Below, in pieces: positions 9,221 through 18,664 of a stretch of 64,000 bases of DNA (position 1 is the first letter of the stretch; the number at the start of each line of letters is the position of its first letter). The translations under genes were made by a program, and so were the position numbers. The notes under the pieces are model-generated. The model saw only the letters and a program-made list of their open reading frames with translations. It had not been told where the DNA came from and searched no databases. The DNA comes from Spirosoma oryzicola. Lineage in GTDB: Bacteria; Bacteroidota; Bacteroidia; Cytophagales; Spirosomataceae. The stretch spans positions 124,001 through 188,000 of the forward strand of contig NZ_CP089539.1 in assembly GCF_021233055.1 (NCBI RefSeq). Direction: 5' to 3'.

Positions 9221-9802
9221 TTATCGTAATCGGTAATTGATACCTACGCTTGCCTGCCAACGGCTAAAATCAGGTGTCAGATAAGACGAGGTTATCCAAC
9301 TCCGCTCAGCCGTTGCTTCTAACGACCAGCGTTTTCCTAATCGGTAGTGCGCTCCCAAACCAGCGTTGGTCTGCCAATTGCTGTTACGCACACCATGCAT
9401 CGTTGCGTAGGGATCAATTGGATCATACCTATCATATTTGCTTTGCCCATACAATGCACCCAGTTGCGCAAAAAGGGCAAACCGGTTTCCCCGTAGAAAA
9501 TAGTATCGAGTCGATAAACCTGCTCCTGCATAGCGAAAGGGGTACGATCGAGGGAAGTCGGATGAAGTTGCTTTTACGTAACGACCTTCGAGTGCAACAG
9601 ACCATCCATCAGCCAGGAAATAGTGGAGCCGGGGACTGAAAGAAGTCGTTGTTTGGCGACTCCCTTTATATCCTTGTCCAGCAGAAAAGCCGACGTTCCA
9701 ATGGCCTTTTCCCAATAAGTCATTTTGCTTGTCATTGGGCAAGGATTGGGTTGTACCGACTAAAGGTAGAGCCACGTAAAGAAGTACTAGATGCCATCTC
9801 AT
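9221..9802 (-). CDS. outer-membrane beta-barrel protein
   Basis: The 193-residue protein starts at the ATG at 9802 (MRWHLVLLYVALPLVGTTQS), which gives a signal peptide; the frame is open further upstream but that part looks non-coding. The mature chain consists of alternating amphipathic strands ('WNVGFSAGQGY', 'GWSVALEGRYV', 'YAGAGLSTRYYF', 'WQASVGINYRLR') ending in an aromatic-basic C-terminal strand, typical of an eight-stranded barrel of the OmpA/OmpW-like size class. No enzyme motif is seen. It ends close to the shared hairpin at 9165-9202. Confidence 0.75.
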   Translation of the reverse strand: MRWHLVLLYVALPLVGTTQSLPNDKQNDLLGKGHWNVGFSAGQGYKGSRQTTTSFSPRLHYFLADGWSVALEGRYVKATSSDFPRSYPFRYAGAGLSTRYYFLRGNRFALFAQLGALYGQSKYDRYDPIDPYATMHGVRNSNWQTNAGLGAHYRLGKRWSLEATAERSWITSSYLTPDFSRWQASVGINYRLR

Positions 9803-10111
9803 AATAAACACGGTTTGTTTACCACAGAGATACGTCCAGTGCTGATGTAGTTGTAAGGTACACACAGCGTTTAAGCCTTTTTAACATCTATCAAGTCAAT
9901 AAAACGGTTGCCTTATCAGCAAAACAGACTCCCTCATCTCAAAAGTTTGTTGTGCAAATGAGAAAGCCGTTGGTGTAAATGGACACGGAATTTTACTTAC
10001 CTGTTAACGCACGGTTGAGTAACGAAATTAAATCTTGCTTAAGGATGGGTTACTTTTTATAGACGCGTGCATTAAAGGTGATTTATTCACCATTATTAAT
10101 ACACATACCTG
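9803..10111. other. intergenic region
   Basis: This 309-bp divergent spacer holds no ORF with coding character. It must contain the promoters of the barrel protein and of the lipoprotein at 10112. Confidence 0.4.
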
Positions 10112-10312
10112 ATGAAAATCATTAAATCAGCCTTGTTTGTTGCTGCCATGTTTACCTTGGCTTTTTCCTGCCAATCGAAGAAAACGGAATCCGAACAAAC
10201 GGCTCAAGACACAGCTACCGTTGTTGAAAGCGAAACTATCGTAAGTGGTGATAGCATGGAAGTTATCACGGATTCGGCTAAAATTGTTATGCCTGATTCT
10301 ATAAAAAAATAA
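10112..10312 (+). CDS. small lipoprotein
   Basis: The 66-residue product has a short signal sequence ending in the lipobox LAFSC, with the lipidated cysteine at residue 20. The remaining 46 residues are polar, rich in Thr, Ser, Glu and Asp, and likely disordered. Two lysines end the chain. No family is recognised. A textbook terminator follows 27 bp after the stop, so it is a single-gene transcript. Confidence 0.75.
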   Translation: MKIIKSALFVAAMFTLAFSCQSKKTESEQTAQDTATVVESETIVSGDSMEVITDSAKIVMPDSIKK

Positions 10313-10339
10313 GTCTAATAGCACTGCTTTATATGCCAA

Positions 10340-10370
10340 CCCCCGACAAAGTTTGTCGGGGGTTTTTATT
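10340..10370 (+). terminator. rho-independent terminator after the small lipoprotein
   Basis: An 8-bp GC-rich stem (CCCCCGAC at 10340-10347 and GTCGGGGG at 10355-10362) is followed by TTTTTATT. Confidence 0.92.
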
Positions 10371-10536
10371 TTTTAAAACGTATTATTTATGTTAAATCTA
10401 TAGAAAAGATTAGCTAAAGTCGTCAAAGAATGTTAATTAATTTTTAATTGCTATCTCCAAACACCCACCTGTATGTATTGTTAATGAGAGTGTAATAAAA
10501 ATACTCATTCGCTACATTATTTTTCTTTCTATTGCC

Positions 10537-10818
10537 ATGAAAAAAATGCTCATTCCGTTTGCCATGTTGGCTTTATTAGCTATCAATTCTGTCCATGCTC
10601 AGGATGTCAAAAAAAAGGCTGCTACCGCTGAAGCAAAAGCGCAGGTTGCGGCTGATAAGGCTGACTTGAAGATGAATAAAGCTGCCCGGAAAGCCGACAA
10701 GATGGTGGGTGACGAAGCGGCTTTAAAAGCAGATCGTAAGGCTCATATGAAAGCTGAAGAGAAATTGATCAAGGATCAAGCTAAGAAAGACGTTAAAGTG
10801 GTTAAAAAAAAGCTATAG
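10537..10818 (+). CDS. Ala/Lys-rich secreted small protein
   Basis: The 93-residue protein has a signal peptide (MKKMLIPFAMLALLAINSVHAQ) followed by a highly basic, Ala/Lys/Asp/Glu-rich chain. The pattern ('KAAARKADK'-like heptads) predicts a long single helix or coiled coil in the periplasm. Similar short, low-complexity secreted proteins occur in Cytophagales, but no function is known to me. A terminator follows 32 bp after the stop. Confidence 0.75.
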   Translation: MKKMLIPFAMLALLAINSVHAQDVKKKAATAEAKAQVAADKADLKMNKAARKADKMVGDEAALKADRKAHMKAEEKLIKDQAKKDVKVVKKKL

Positions 10819-10850
10819 TATTAGTTAACCCCATTCACTTCCTACGCTGT

Positions 10851-10877
10851 GCCCGTCTTTTATAGACGGGCATTTTT
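10851..10877 (+). terminator. rho-independent terminator
   Basis: An 8-bp stem (GCCCGTCT at 10851-10858, AGACGGGC at 10864-10871) has a 5-nt loop and is followed by a six-T run. Confidence 0.92.
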
Positions 10878-11309
10878 TGTTGACAAAATCAACAAGTGCT
10901 TCCAGAAAATACTTACCTGTAAAACCGAGTTGGCCAGGGCAAAAAGGAATCCCGTTCGCCTACAACGATGAGGTAATGGCCATTTCCGCAAACGAAGCGG
11001 GCAGCGTTATGACGTTAGGTTTTCAAATCTGACCCCGTCGGTTTACGATACCGGAAAAGTTCAGTCAACTTTAAATCCGATTCTAAAGGTCTAATTATAA
11101 GAATGCTATCTCATTGAAAAGCTCATCAAATCATTTTATTGCCACCTGCTTCACATGATTATTTTATTGTTCTCGCAGCGAGGTAGCAGGTACCGTTTCC
11201 TTATTCCTTTAAAAATTTTAAGGACAAAATTCAGATCCATACATTAAATAGACGGATCTCGAACGAGTGGGATCACAACGTAAACAAACCAATAAACCGC
11301 TAAAAAACG
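10878..11309. other. non-coding stretch before manganese catalase
   Basis: About 430 bp contain only short, broken frames. The part at 10920-11050 has a more coding-like base composition, but I could not match it to a family. The 3' part is AT-rich and should hold the catalase promoter. Confidence 0.4.
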
Positions 11310-12173
11310 ATGTTTTATCACGACAAAAAGCTCCAGTATAAAGTACGAGTTGATAAGCCTAATCCGCAATTTGCCCGCGCCTTGCAACAGGCCATTGGTG
11401 GCGTAGAAGGGGAGATACGAGTTTGCTTACAATACCTATTCCAGGCTTGGAACTCGCGTGGTCCAGTACGCTACCGCGATATGCTGTTGAATACAGGTAC
11501 GGAAGAAATATCCCACATCGAGATGCTGGCTACGGCAGTTTGCTTAAACCTTGAAGGAGCGTCGAGCAGTGTTATTGATACCATCGTTGGCAACGACCCT
11601 ATTTTAGAAAAAATTGTTGGTGGTGGTGATCCCCGGCAGTTTCTATCCGGTGGATTAGGCGCGTTGGCTGCGGATGCTAATGGCGTACCGTTCAACGGGT
11701 CCTGGGTAGTAAGCTCGGGAAATACAGCCGCTGATATGTACGCTAACGTAATGGCCGAAGCAACTGGCCGGACCCTGGCAACCCGGCTTTACGAACTAAC
11801 CGACGATGCCGGTATGAAAGACATGCTGTCTTTTCTAATCGCGCGGGATACCATGCACCAGCAGCAATGGCTGGCCGTTCTGGAAGAGTTGGGCCACGGC
11901 AATCAATATGGCGTGTTACCCATTCCGAATAGCTTCCCCCAAAGCCAGGAACACCAGGAATTCAGCTATGCATTCGTGAACACGAACATCGATCCAGATA
12001 GCCCGACTGTTGGTCACAACACCCGGTGGACACAAGGAACATCACTCGACGGTCGTAGCGAATTCCGCGAAATCAAGGCACAACCGCTTGGCGACGAGCC
12101 TATGCTGGCACCCCCTATTCCGCAGGGTCACGCCCAAATTGAGCAGATCGAGAAGGCCAACGACAAAAGCTAG
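11310..12173 (+). CDS. manganese (non-haem) catalase
   Basis: The 287-residue protein is a ferritin-like four-helix-bundle catalase that converts hydrogen peroxide to water and oxygen at a di-manganese site. Expected metal ligands are in place: E35, E66, H69 ('GTEEISHIEM'), E150 ('MAEATGR') and H183 ('RDTMHQQQW'), nearly the same numbering as the Lactobacillus plantarum enzyme. The C-terminal tail is extended and Pro-rich, as is usual. A hairpin 22 bp after the stop suggests separate termination. It precedes the TreY-MalQ gene by about 260 bp, which fits a stress-protection neighbourhood. Confidence 0.93.
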   Translation: MFYHDKKLQYKVRVDKPNPQFARALQQAIGGVEGEIRVCLQYLFQAWNSRGPVRYRDMLLNTGTEEISHIEMLATAVCLNLEGASSSVIDTIVGNDPILEKIVGGGDPRQFLSGGLGALAADANGVPFNGSWVVSSGNTAADMYANVMAEATGRTLATRLYELTDDAGMKDMLSFLIARDTMHQQQWLAVLEELGHGNQYGVLPIPNSFPQSQEHQEFSYAFVNTNIDPDSPTVGHNTRWTQGTSLDGRSEFREIKAQPLGDEPMLAPPIPQGHAQIEQIEKANDKS

Positions 12174-12194
12174 ATCGCTAGATTGCCCATACGC

Positions 12195-12232
12195 TGAGCC
12201 ATTGGTCGGTCTACGGACAGAGTGATGGCTCA
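12195..12232 (+). terminator. hairpin after manganese catalase
   Basis: TGAGCCAT at 12195-12202 pairs with ATGGCTCA at 12225-12232. There is a 22-nt loop and no strong T run, so termination is only probable. Confidence 0.45.
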
Positions 12233-12431
12233 ATTCATTTAAGCCCTTTTTGGGTAGCCTATCTACTCCCTTCATAAACAGGGCCATTCGCTTACTTAAG
12301 CAACTTTGCTCAAATTATGGTCGGCTGACTTGCTCTAAAATGCGTTATATCCTTGGTCAGCCAGTGAATATGGTCTTTCTGGCCTACAATTTCGATCGTT
12401 CTGGCTACAGGATGCCAGATCAACTAACGTT

Positions 12432-15400
12432 ATGAATAACCTAATTTCAACGTACCGACTTCAATTTCATAAAGACTTTACCTTTCGCGATTTCGAGCGT
12501 ATTATTCCATACCTGGACAAGCTAGGCATCAAAACGGTTTATGCTTCACCAATATTTGAAGCGGTACCCGGCAGCCAGCACGGTTATGATTCCGTCAATC
12601 CCCAGCGAATCAACCCTGAGATCGGCACGGAAGAACAGCTCCAATCAATTCATCAGCAGCTAGCCGAGCGTGGTATCAACTGGCTACAGGACATTGTGCC
12701 TAACCACATGGCTTTCGATCCAGCCAACCGCTGGCTGATGGACGTGCTCGAGAAAGGACAGCTATCCTTATACGGCAACTTCTTTGACATTGACTGGGCG
12801 AATCCCGTTCACGATGGCAAATTGATGGTGCCATTTTTGGGCGTTTCACTTGAAGACGCGCTTCAAAACAACGAACTAACTGTTGATTATCAGGATAATC
12901 GTTTGGTCCTGGCTTACTACGATACGGCTTATCCAATACACCTGCGTTCGTATGCTGCTATTCTGAGAACCGCCGGAAATAAGTCGGACCAGGTACCAGA
13001 TGAATTACTGACCCAACTAGACGAGCTGCAAAAAATAACCGATGTCAAGCGTTACGCGCTGCGTTGCACAGCTTTTCAGATTGATCTGGACAAATGGCAA
13101 AGCGACATTAAAGCAAGAAATTACCTGAAAGCTTGTTTGAAAGCGGTGAATACTAATCCGGCGTTGCTCAAACAGGTTGTGGATGAGCAGGTGTATCAAC
13201 TTTGCTTTTACGGCGAAACGGATTACCAGATCAATTTCCGGCGCTTTTTTACCGTCAATAGCCTCATCTGTCTGAATATTCAAGACCAAACCGTCTTTGA
13301 ACATGTCCATAATCATACCAAGCACCTACTCGAAAGGGGTGTATTTCAGGGCCTGCGAATTGATCATATCGACGGCTTGTACGACCCGACTCAATATCTG
13401 GAACGACTGCGAGAACTGGCAGGAGACGATGCTTATATTGTGGTCGAGAAAATTCTGGAAACCGGTGAAGACCTGCCTGCCAACTGGCCTATTCAGGGGG
13501 CAACGGGCTACGAGTTTCTGTCACTGGTCAATAACCTATTTACAAAAACGGGTAGCCAGCGGAAGTTTACCCAATTTTACACCAAGTTGCTCGGCGAGAA
13601 GCAGGTCGTTCATCAGGAATTGCACGACAAGAAAGCGTATATCCTCAACGAGCACATGCAGGGTGAGCGCGAAAACCTTTGCCGACTATTCCTGGATCTG
13701 AAGCTTATCGACGAAGACCGGTTGGCCAATCTTCCGGAAAATCGGCTAAAAGAAGCCATTGGTGAGTTTCTAATTCAGTGTCCGGTTTACCGGTATTATG
13801 GTAATCAACTACCGCTGGACGAGACCGAGTCAGCGGCTATTCAAGGTATTCTGGATCAGGTTCGTAAAAAAGCAACCCTTTCGCCAGCCGCCGATCTTCT
13901 GGAAGAAGCCTTACTGATCAAACCGAAGGAAGGCGATGACGAATACAATCAGCGGGCCTTGCGTTTCTACCAGCGCAGTATGCAGTTCACAGGTCCGTTG
14001 ATGGCCAAAGGCGTAGAAGATACGCTTATGTACACTTACAATCGCTTTATAGGCCACGACGAAGTAGGTGATTCACCGGAATTTTTTGGGTTGAAAACCG
14101 ACGATTTCCATCAGAAGATGCTCGACCGGCAAGCGCGTTGGCCGTTATCACTCAACGCTACATCGACCCACGACACCAAGCGGGGCGAAGATGTTCGGAG
14201 TCGGCTCAATGTACTGACGGATTTGGCCGATGAGTGGTTCGACGAAGTGCGGGCCTGGCAGCAACTCAACAATGATTTAAAGCAAGACGATTCTCCGGAT
14301 GTAAACGACGAATATTTCATTTACCAGACGCTGATTGGGTCTTACCCAATGCCTAGCATCGATGCTCCCGCTAAAGCTGGTAAAAGTGCGTCGGCTCCTA
14401 GTCAGGATGAAGAAAGTTTTCCGGAGCGACTGAGCGAATATTTACAAAAAGCCCTGCGCGAAGCCAAACGGAGATCAACCTACACCGAGCCTAACGAAGC
14501 GTACGAAGAAGCCACAAAAACGTTTGCGCTAAATCTGTTAGACAAGAAAAAGCCGTTCTGGAAGCGGTTTGAATCGTTTCATCGACAAATAGCGGATCTG
14601 GGCATTATCAATTCTTTGGCGCAGTTGGTACTCAAATGTACGTGTCCTGGTCTGCCCGACGTGTATCAGGGTTGCGAAGGGTGGGACCTTAGTCTGGTTG
14701 ATCCTGACAATCGGCGCCCCGTCGATTTTGATCAGCGTCAGCGTTGGCTGGACGAATTAACGACTAGCGACTCTGATAACCGTTGGCCGGAGTTATGGGA
14801 GAGCCGTTACGATGCCCGCATCAAACTGTTGCTGGTCCATCTTCTTCTTTCCGAGCGAAAGAAACAGGCCGATCTCTTTGCCAATGGACATTACATTCCG
14901 CTACAAGTGGAAGGGCGCTACAAGCAACACGTACTGGCCTTTGCCCGGCGTTATGGACAAAGCTGGTGTGTAGTAGCCGTTCCGCTGGGATTAGCGCAAT
15001 TGTGCCGTGAACAGCAGACCGATGCGGTTTCTCTTGATTGGGCAAACACTCGAATAGTCTTACCGGATGAAGCACCTACTGAATGGCAGCATCAGTTAGT
15101 AAAGCGAACGGGTAAAATCGAAAAAGGCATCGCGGTTTCAAACGTGTTTGACTTTATACCACTGGCCGTTATTAAGCTCAACCAGCCAAGTTGTACGCGT
15201 AGCGCTGGCATATTATTACCGATCACATCATTACCATCGCCTTATGGCGTCGGTGATTTTGGTCCCGAAGCCTCGTCGTTTGCCGATTTTCTCAGCCGCA
15301 GTCGCCAACGTTACTGGCAGGTATTACCCCTCAACCCCATCGATCCCGGACAAGGTTTTTCGCCCTACAGTACCAACTCAAGTATGGCCGGAAACCCGTT

Positions 15401-16694
15401 ACTGATCAGCCCTGATTTGCTGGTTAAAGAAGGATTGTTGACTCAGGAAGACCTAAAAACAGCAGTTTTGCCATCAACTAGTCGGGCTGACTTTGCCGAC
15501 GTTCAGCGGGTAAAAGAACAGCTGTTTGACAAAGCCTATCAGACCTTTAAACATCGACAGACCTCCGCTCAAACAAAGCAATTCAGTCAGTTCTGTCAGA
15601 ACGAATCGGCCTGGCTGGATGACTTCGCCTTGTATTTTGTCTTAAAGCAGCAGCATAATAACCAGCCATGGTATACGTGGCAAGAGGAATACAAACTCCG
15701 ACGGAAAAAGGCGCTCGACGCTTTTACGAAGCAGAATGAAGATTCATTAATGAAGGTTAAATGGCTTCAATTTGTTTTTGCCAGCCAGTGGAATCAGTTG
15801 AAATCCTATTGCAACAGTTTGGGCATTGAGCTGTTTGGTGACCTGCCTTTCTACGTTAGCTACGATTCGGTAGACGTATGGGCGCATCCAGACCTGTTCA
15901 GTATTGACGGCGAGGGGAACATGACCCGTGTGGCGGGGGTTCCGCCTGACTATTTTAATGCCAATGGTCAGCTTTGGGGCATGCCTACTTTCCGGTGGGA
16001 TGTTCTGAAAAAGCAAGGCTACAGGTGGTGGATTGATCGGCTCTGTAAAAACATGGAACGGTACGACCTGTTGCGGCTAGACCACTTCCGCGCCTTCGCT
16101 GACTACTGGGAAGTACCCGCCGACGAAAAGACAGCCATCAATGGGACCTGGCAGCCCGGTCCGGGAGCTGAACTATTCACGGTCCTCCGCGACGAACTGG
16201 GCGAACTACCGTTTGTAGCCGAAGACTTAGGCAAGATCGATCAGGCGGTTTATGACTTGCGCGACGCGTTTGGATTACCAGGAATGGCAGTACTCCAGTT
16301 TGCCTACGGTGAGGACATGCCTAAGTCGGTCAATAACCTGCACAATCACATTCCAAATGTAATTGCGTACACCGGAACGCACGACAATAATACAAGTCGG
16401 GGATGGTTCCGGCAGGATAATAAGAAGACGCAACAGAAGCAGTTGGAGCGTTACGTTGGCCTTTCCGTAACAGCCGACAACGTCCATCAGATTTTGTCTC
16501 GGATGGCCTACGCATCGGTCGCTCAAACGGCCATTCTGCCCATTCAGGATGTACTAGGATTAGATGAGTCCGCCCGTATCAACAACCCAGCTTCGGCAGA
16601 CAACAACTGGACCTGGCGATTAGTACCCGGCCAGATTACCGCTCAAACTGAAGAACAGCTACGAGAGTGGACGGAGATCTATAACCGCTTTTAG
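12432..16694 (+). CDS. fused malto-oligosyltrehalose synthase / 4-alpha-glucanotransferase
   Basis: The 1420-residue protein joins two enzymes. Residues 1 to about 910 are TreY, a GH13 enzyme that rearranges the reducing end of maltodextrins to a trehalose unit: 'STYRLQF' start, nucleophile region 'RIDHIDGLYD' near 307-316, 'VVEKIL' near 337 and 'STHDTKRGED' near 577. Residues from about 918 are MalQ (GH77 disproportionating enzyme): 'GILLPITSLPS' start, nucleophile region 'RLDHFRAF' near 1215, 'AEDLG' near 1262 and 'GTHDNNT' near 1314. The frame is continuous across the junction. No treZ or treX lies nearby, so trehalose release would need a gene elsewhere. The next gene begins 38 bp downstream. 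Confidence 0.95.
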   Translation: MNNLISTYRLQFHKDFTFRDFERIIPYLDKLGIKTVYASPIFEAVPGSQHGYDSVNPQRINPEIGTEEQLQSIHQQLAERGINWLQDIVPNHMAFDPANRWLMDVLEKGQLSLYGNFFDIDWANPVHDGKLMVPFLGVSLEDALQNNELTVDYQDNRLVLAYYDTAYPIHLRSYAAILRTAGNKSDQVPDELLTQLDELQKITDVKRYALRCTAFQIDLDKWQSDIKARNYLKACLKAVNTNPALLKQVVDEQVYQLCFYGETDYQINFRRFFTVNSLICLNIQDQTVFEHVHNHTKHLLERGVFQGLRIDHIDGLYDPTQYLERLRELAGDDAYIVVEKILETGEDLPANWPIQGATGYEFLSLVNNLFTKTGSQRKFTQFYTKLLGEKQVVHQELHDKKAYILNEHMQGERENLCRLFLDLKLIDEDRLANLPENRLKEAIGEFLIQCPVYRYYGNQLPLDETESAAIQGILDQVRKKATLSPAADLLEEALLIKPKEGDDEYNQRALRFYQRSMQFTGPLMAKGVEDTLMYTYNRFIGHDEVGDSPEFFGLKTDDFHQKMLDRQARWPLSLNATSTHDTKRGEDVRSRLNVLTDLADEWFDEVRAWQQLNNDLKQDDSPDVNDEYFIYQTLIGSYPMPSIDAPAKAGKSASAPSQDEESFPERLSEYLQKALREAKRRSTYTEPNEAYEEATKTFALNLLDKKKPFWKRFESFHRQIADLGIINSLAQLVLKCTCPGLPDVYQGCEGWDLSLVDPDNRRPVDFDQRQRWLDELTTSDSDNRWPELWESRYDARIKLLLVHLLLSERKKQADLFANGHYIPLQVEGRYKQHVLAFARRYGQSWCVVAVPLGLAQLCREQQTDAVSLDWANTRIVLPDEAPTEWQHQLVKRTGKIEKGIAVSNVFDFIPLAVIKLNQPSCTRSAGILLPITSLPSPYGVGDFGPEASSFADFLSRSRQRYWQVLPLNPIDPGQGFSPYSTNSSMAGNPLLISPDLLVKEGLLTQEDLKTAVLPSTSRADFADVQRVKEQLFDKAYQTFKHRQTSAQTKQFSQFCQNESAWLDDFALYFVLKQQHNNQPWYTWQEEYKLRRKKALDAFTKQNEDSLMKVKWLQFVFASQWNQLKSYCNSLGIELFGDLPFYVSYDSVDVWAHPDLFSIDGEGNMTRVAGVPPDYFNANGQLWGMPTFRWDVLKKQGYRWWIDRLCKNMERYDLLRLDHFRAFADYWEVPADEKTAINGTWQPGPGAELFTVLRDELGELPFVAEDLGKIDQAVYDLRDAFGLPGMAVLQFAYGEDMPKSVNNLHNHIPNVIAYTGTHDNNTSRGWFRQDNKKTQQKQLERYVGLSVTADNVHQILSRMAYASVAQTAILPIQDVLGLDESARINNPASADNNWTWRLVPGQITAQTEEQLREWTEIYNRF

Positions 16695-16732
16695 AATAAA
16701 ATACAGTACGCAACTTATTTCATCGACAGTAC

Positions 16733-17701
16733 ATGATTAAGATTGGCTATCACGCTTCGCACGAGCAATTTAAACCTAGTGTTTTATTAGACTACGTAAA
16801 ACGGGCCGAACAGGCAGGATTTACGGCATCGTCCTCGTCCGATCATTTCAACCCCTGGAGCAATCGCCAGGGCGAGAGTGGCTTTGCCTGGTCATGGCTG
16901 GGAGCCGCTTTGCAGGCTACCTCGCTAAGCTTTGGCGTGGTGAATGCGCCCGGACAACGATACCATCCCGCTATTATCGCTCAGGCGGCCGCTACGCTGG
17001 CAGAAATGTTTCCCGAGCGTTTTTGGATTGCGGTAGGAACAGGCCAGTCGCTCAATGAACACATAACTGGCGACAAATGGCCGTCTAAAGCCGATCGTAA
17101 CGCCCGCTTAAAAGAATGCGTCGACATTATGCGAGCGCTGTGGGCGGGTGAAACGGTCTCCCATAAGGGCCTTGTTACGGTTGAAGAAGCTAAACTCTAC
17201 ACCCGTCCGGACATAAAACCGCTACTGTTTGGCGCAGCGGTAACTAGTAAAACAGCCGAATGGGTTGGTAGCTGGGCCGATGGGCTGCTGACAATCTCGC
17301 AACCGAAAGAAAAGTTGCAAGAGGTTGTTGACGCTTTCCGGCGCGGTGGTGGTGAGGGCAAACCGATGCATCTGAAAGTTCAGCTATCTTACGCAGCAAC
17401 AAAAGAAGCCGCTCAGCAGGGAGCTTACGACCAGTGGCGGTCCAACATTTTCCCCAACGCGATGCTAACGGAATTGCGGACGCCTGATCAGTTTGATATG
17501 GCGGGGGAGATGGTAAATCTGCAAGAGGTTGATAAGATGGTACGTATCTCTGCCGATGTTCAGCAACACATGGCTTGGCTACAGGATGACTTGAACATGG
17601 GTTTCGAACAGCTGATTCTGCACAACGTCAATCTGGAACACGAGCAATTTATTGCTGATTTCGGTCAACACGTATTACCATCGCTGCAACCTAAAAGTTA
17701 A
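16733..17701 (+). CDS. LLM-class flavin-dependent oxidoreductase (TIGR03885-like)
   Basis: The 322-residue protein is a bacterial-luciferase-like TIM barrel. The N-terminal strand 'IGYHASHEQF', the segment 'SSSDHFNPW' and the 'AVGTGQSLNE' and 'LLFGAAVTSKTAEW' segments fit the TIGR03557/TIGR03885 group of F420-like oxidoreductases that probably use FMN. The substrate is unknown. It begins 38 bp after the TreY-MalQ stop and its own stop lies 58 bp before the FRG gene, so the three form a likely operon. Confidence 0.82.
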   Translation: MIKIGYHASHEQFKPSVLLDYVKRAEQAGFTASSSSDHFNPWSNRQGESGFAWSWLGAALQATSLSFGVVNAPGQRYHPAIIAQAAATLAEMFPERFWIAVGTGQSLNEHITGDKWPSKADRNARLKECVDIMRALWAGETVSHKGLVTVEEAKLYTRPDIKPLLFGAAVTSKTAEWVGSWADGLLTISQPKEKLQEVVDAFRRGGGEGKPMHLKVQLSYAATKEAAQQGAYDQWRSNIFPNAMLTELRTPDQFDMAGEMVNLQEVDKMVRISADVQQHMAWLQDDLNMGFEQLILHNVNLEHEQFIADFGQHVLPSLQPKS

Positions 17702-17759
17702 GACGTGGTCGTTACTTGTCCTAGCTCCGGGCCGTTTACCTATTCTACTTTCCTCTGTT

Positions 17760-18581
17760 ATGAATCAAGTACGCGCCACATCCTGGAATCAGCTCATGGA
17801 GTATCTATACGAAGACGCCTGGATGCCAACCATCCAACGTTTTCGGCCGCCTTTTGCCTTTCGGGGATTACCTGACGAGTCGTATACGCTGAACACATCG
17901 TTGATGCGGATGAGCGAAAACTGCGATCAAATTGAAGGCCATTTGTTACGCAACTTTAAGAAATATGCGCTTCATAATGTAACTGAACGAGACTCCTTCT
18001 GGTACTGGCTTTCGGTCGCACAACATCATGGATTACCAACGCGCCTGATGGATTGGACATTTTCGCCTTATGTGGCTCTCCATTTTGTTACGGCGGACGT
18101 AGAACTCTACGACCGAGACGGCGTTATTTGGTGCCTGGATTATAAAAAAGTGCATCAAGAACTGCCAAAAGCCCTGAGTCATTTGCTGGCGGAAGAAGGA
18201 GCAGACGTGTTTACAATAGACATGCTGAGTGATATTCTTTCGTTGCGGGACTTTGACGCTCAGGCCGATAACACTTTTGCGTTGTTTTTCGAACCGCCAT
18301 CAATTGATGATCGCATCGTTAATCAATACGCCCTGTTTTCTGTTATGTCTAACCCAACGATCGGTTTAGAAAGCTGGTTAAACGAACGACCCGACACGTA
18401 CCGAAAAATTCGGGTTGCACAAGAACTGAAATGGGAAATCCGGGATAAACTTGATCAGGCTAACATCAACGAGCGGGTTCTTTTCCCCGGGTTAGATGGT
18501 CTTAGTCGCTGGTTACGAAGGCAATACATGCAGTCTGTAGATCGCCAGGTGCTGAATAACTCAGACGAGCTATTGCGGTAA
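17760..18581 (+). CDS. FRG-domain protein
   Basis: The 273-residue protein starts at the ATG at 17760 (MNQVRATSWNQLMEYL); upstream in-frame residues overlap the preceding gene and are ignored. The FRG domain is marked by 'FAFRGLPDESY' near residues 33-43 and by 'QHHGLPTRLMDWTFSPYVALHFV' further on, with 'RIVNQYALFSV' in the C-terminal half. FRG domains are widespread in bacteria, often in defence or toxin contexts, but their activity is not settled. It is the last gene of the TreY-MalQ operon and ends at a long hairpin. A role linked to glycogen or trehalose is only inference. Confidence 0.85.
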   Translation: MNQVRATSWNQLMEYLYEDAWMPTIQRFRPPFAFRGLPDESYTLNTSLMRMSENCDQIEGHLLRNFKKYALHNVTERDSFWYWLSVAQHHGLPTRLMDWTFSPYVALHFVTADVELYDRDGVIWCLDYKKVHQELPKALSHLLAEEGADVFTIDMLSDILSLRDFDAQADNTFALFFEPPSIDDRIVNQYALFSVMSNPTIGLESWLNERPDTYRKIRVAQELKWEIRDKLDQANINERVLFPGLDGLSRWLRRQYMQSVDRQVLNNSDELLR

Positions 18582-18588
18582 ATGGAAA

Positions 18589-18653
18589 AAACCCAAACTG
18601 GTGACCGATTGCATCGTACAAGAATCAATACTACCGGTCACCAGTTTGGGTTT
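18589..18653. terminator. long bidirectional terminator between convergent genes
   Basis: A perfect 19-bp inverted repeat (18589-18607 with 18635-18653) encloses a 27-nt loop. The outer bases are A-rich and T-rich, giving a U tract in either direction. It separates the FRG gene (stop 18581) and the minus-strand reductase (stop 18665). Confidence 0.85.
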
Positions 18654-18664
18654 GAAATAAAGTT

